From Verrucomicrobiia bacterium (GTDB taxonomy: Bacteria > Verrucomicrobiota > Verrucomicrobiia > Limisphaerales > Palsa-1400), in contig JAICXV010000125.1 of NCBI GenBank assembly GCA_025934545.1, positions 1-6,824 on the forward strand: 6,824 nucleotides of DNA, written 5' to 3'. The first letter of the stretch is position 1, and each line of letters opens with the position of its first letter. The notes below the pieces were generated by a model that was not told the DNA's origin, searched no databases, and saw only the letters and a program-made list of their open reading frames with translations. Position numbers and translations under genes: made by a program. Shown piece by piece: positions 6,078 through 6,824 of the stretch.

Positions 6078-6824
6078 TCAAGCTTGTTTGGCGGCGACAC
6101 GACGATAAAGGTCCGCATAATTATTGACCATGGTCGCGATGGAAAAGCGGTCAAGGATGGTCTGGCGGGCGGCGGCGCCGATTTGTTTGAGGCGGGGCAA
6201 ATCGCGCAAGGCATTGGCAATTTCGGCTTCCAGATGTTTGGGCGTTTTTAAATTGGCAAGGATACCGTCTTTGCCGGCGGTGATGATTTCGGCGTTGCCG
6301 CAGGCGGTGTGGCCCAAAACGGGAACGGCACAGGACATGGCTTCGAGGACGACGTTGGAGAGGCCTTCGCTCAAGGACGGGACCACGAGCAAATCCATCG
6401 ATTGATAATAGCGCTTTGGTTCGGATTGGAAGCCGACCATATGGATGCGGTTGGTGACGGGACTGGTTTTGGCGCGATTAAGAACTTGTTCGTAAATCTG
6501 GCCGCCTTTGCCGACGATCACCAGTTGTGCGGTTGGGAAATTGGGCGCGAGCCCTTCGAAGGCGGCCAGCAACGGCAGATGGCATTTGAGCGGGTCGAAT
6601 CGGCCGATCATGCCGACCACCGGTCCTTCAACTGGCAAATTGACTTCGCGACGCGCGGCGTCGGACGGATGCGGCGCGAAACGGTCGGTGTCGACGCCAT
6701 TGAGAATGACTTCAATTTTATCGGCCGGCATGCCGAATTGGACGAGTTCGGCACGCAGGCCGGCGGAGACTGAGTGGACTTTTTTGCATGAGCCATAGAA
6801 AAAACGGCGTTGGCGCAGTGATTG
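6078..6824 (-). CDS. GT4-type (GT-B) glycosyltransferase, C-terminal 248 residues; 5' end beyond the window
   Basis: This is a retaining glycosyltransferase that moves a sugar from a nucleotide-sugar donor, probably at the cytoplasmic face of the membrane during polysaccharide or lipopolysaccharide assembly. The frame stays open to the right edge. The 31 codons before the first internal Met (6731) encode V-H-S-V-S-A-G-L-R-A-E-L and lead straight into I-L-N-G-V-D-T-D-R-F, a typical GT4 inter-domain linker, so that Met is not the start. The donor-binding domain shows G-M-I-G-R-F-D-P-L-K (phosphate-contacting Arg75 and Lys80, visible numbering), L-V-I-V-G-K-G, H-M-V-G-F and the EX7E motif E153-G-L-S-N-V-V-L-E161. 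The C-terminal helix D-R-F-S-I-A-T-M-V-N-N-Y-A-D-L-Y is also standard. The acceptor and sugar cannot be told. It is 63 bases upstream of the ThuA gene and may belong to a separate upstream envelope-polysaccharide cluster. Confidence 0.93.
   Translation of the reverse strand, partial: QSLRQRRFFYGSCKKVHSVSAGLRAELVQFGMPADKIEVILNGVDTDRFAPHPSDAARREVNLPVEGPVVGMIGRFDPLKCHLPLLAAFEGLAPNFPTAQLVIVGKGGQIYEQVLNRAKTSPVTNRIHMVGFQSEPKRYYQSMDLLVVPSLSEGLSNVVLEAMSCAVPVLGHTACGNAEIITAGKDGILANLKTPKHLEAEIANALRDLPRLKQIGAAARQTILDRFSIATMVNNYADLYRRVAAKQA

Noticed and set aside
6608..6796. 62-codon minus-strand frame starting near the right edge
   Set aside because: It is out of frame with the glycosyltransferase, whose own frame is open through the same bases and encodes a typical GT4 linker.

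Overview
The window is a compact, moderately GC-rich bacterial segment in which every supported gene lies on the minus strand. Transcription therefore runs from high to low coordinates. A Tat-exported Gfo/Idh/MocA oxidoreductase, a secreted ThuA–DUF1080 fusion and a YceI protein sit next to a LuxE-type acyl-protein synthetase. Together these suggest the Verrucomicrobia/Planctomycetes (PVC) group, most likely a verrucomicrobium. That placement is inferred from gene content and was not tested by a search.

In transcription order the genes are: (1) a GT4-type glycosyltransferase whose 5' end lies beyond base 6824; (2) a secreted two-domain ThuA + DUF1080 protein; (3) a Tat-signal Gfo/Idh/MocA oxidoreductase; (4) a small secreted YceI-domain protein; (5) a LuxE-like acyl-protein synthetase; (6) a 12-TM major facilitator transporter; (7) the first 25 codons of a further gene, perhaps a LuxC-like acyl-CoA reductase, cut by the window's left edge. 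The spacers are 63, 37, 44, 74 and 12 bases, and the last two genes overlap by 4 bases (ATGA). No stretch over 100 bases lacks a gene. I saw no tRNA, rRNA, CRISPR array, insertion sequence or convincing Rho-independent terminator.

Two functional units can be read. Genes 2 and 3 resemble the dehydrogenase + ThuA/DUF1080 pairing of 3-keto-glycoside metabolism: a dehydrogenase oxidises the sugar C3 hydroxyl and a partner then cleaves the 3-keto-glycoside. Both proteins here carry export signals, so the chemistry would be outside the cytoplasm. Genes 5 to 7 form a tightly packed unit (acyl activation, transport, possibly acyl reduction). No luciferase subunit is visible, which makes its product the most open question in the window. 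YceI sits between the two units and could belong to either.
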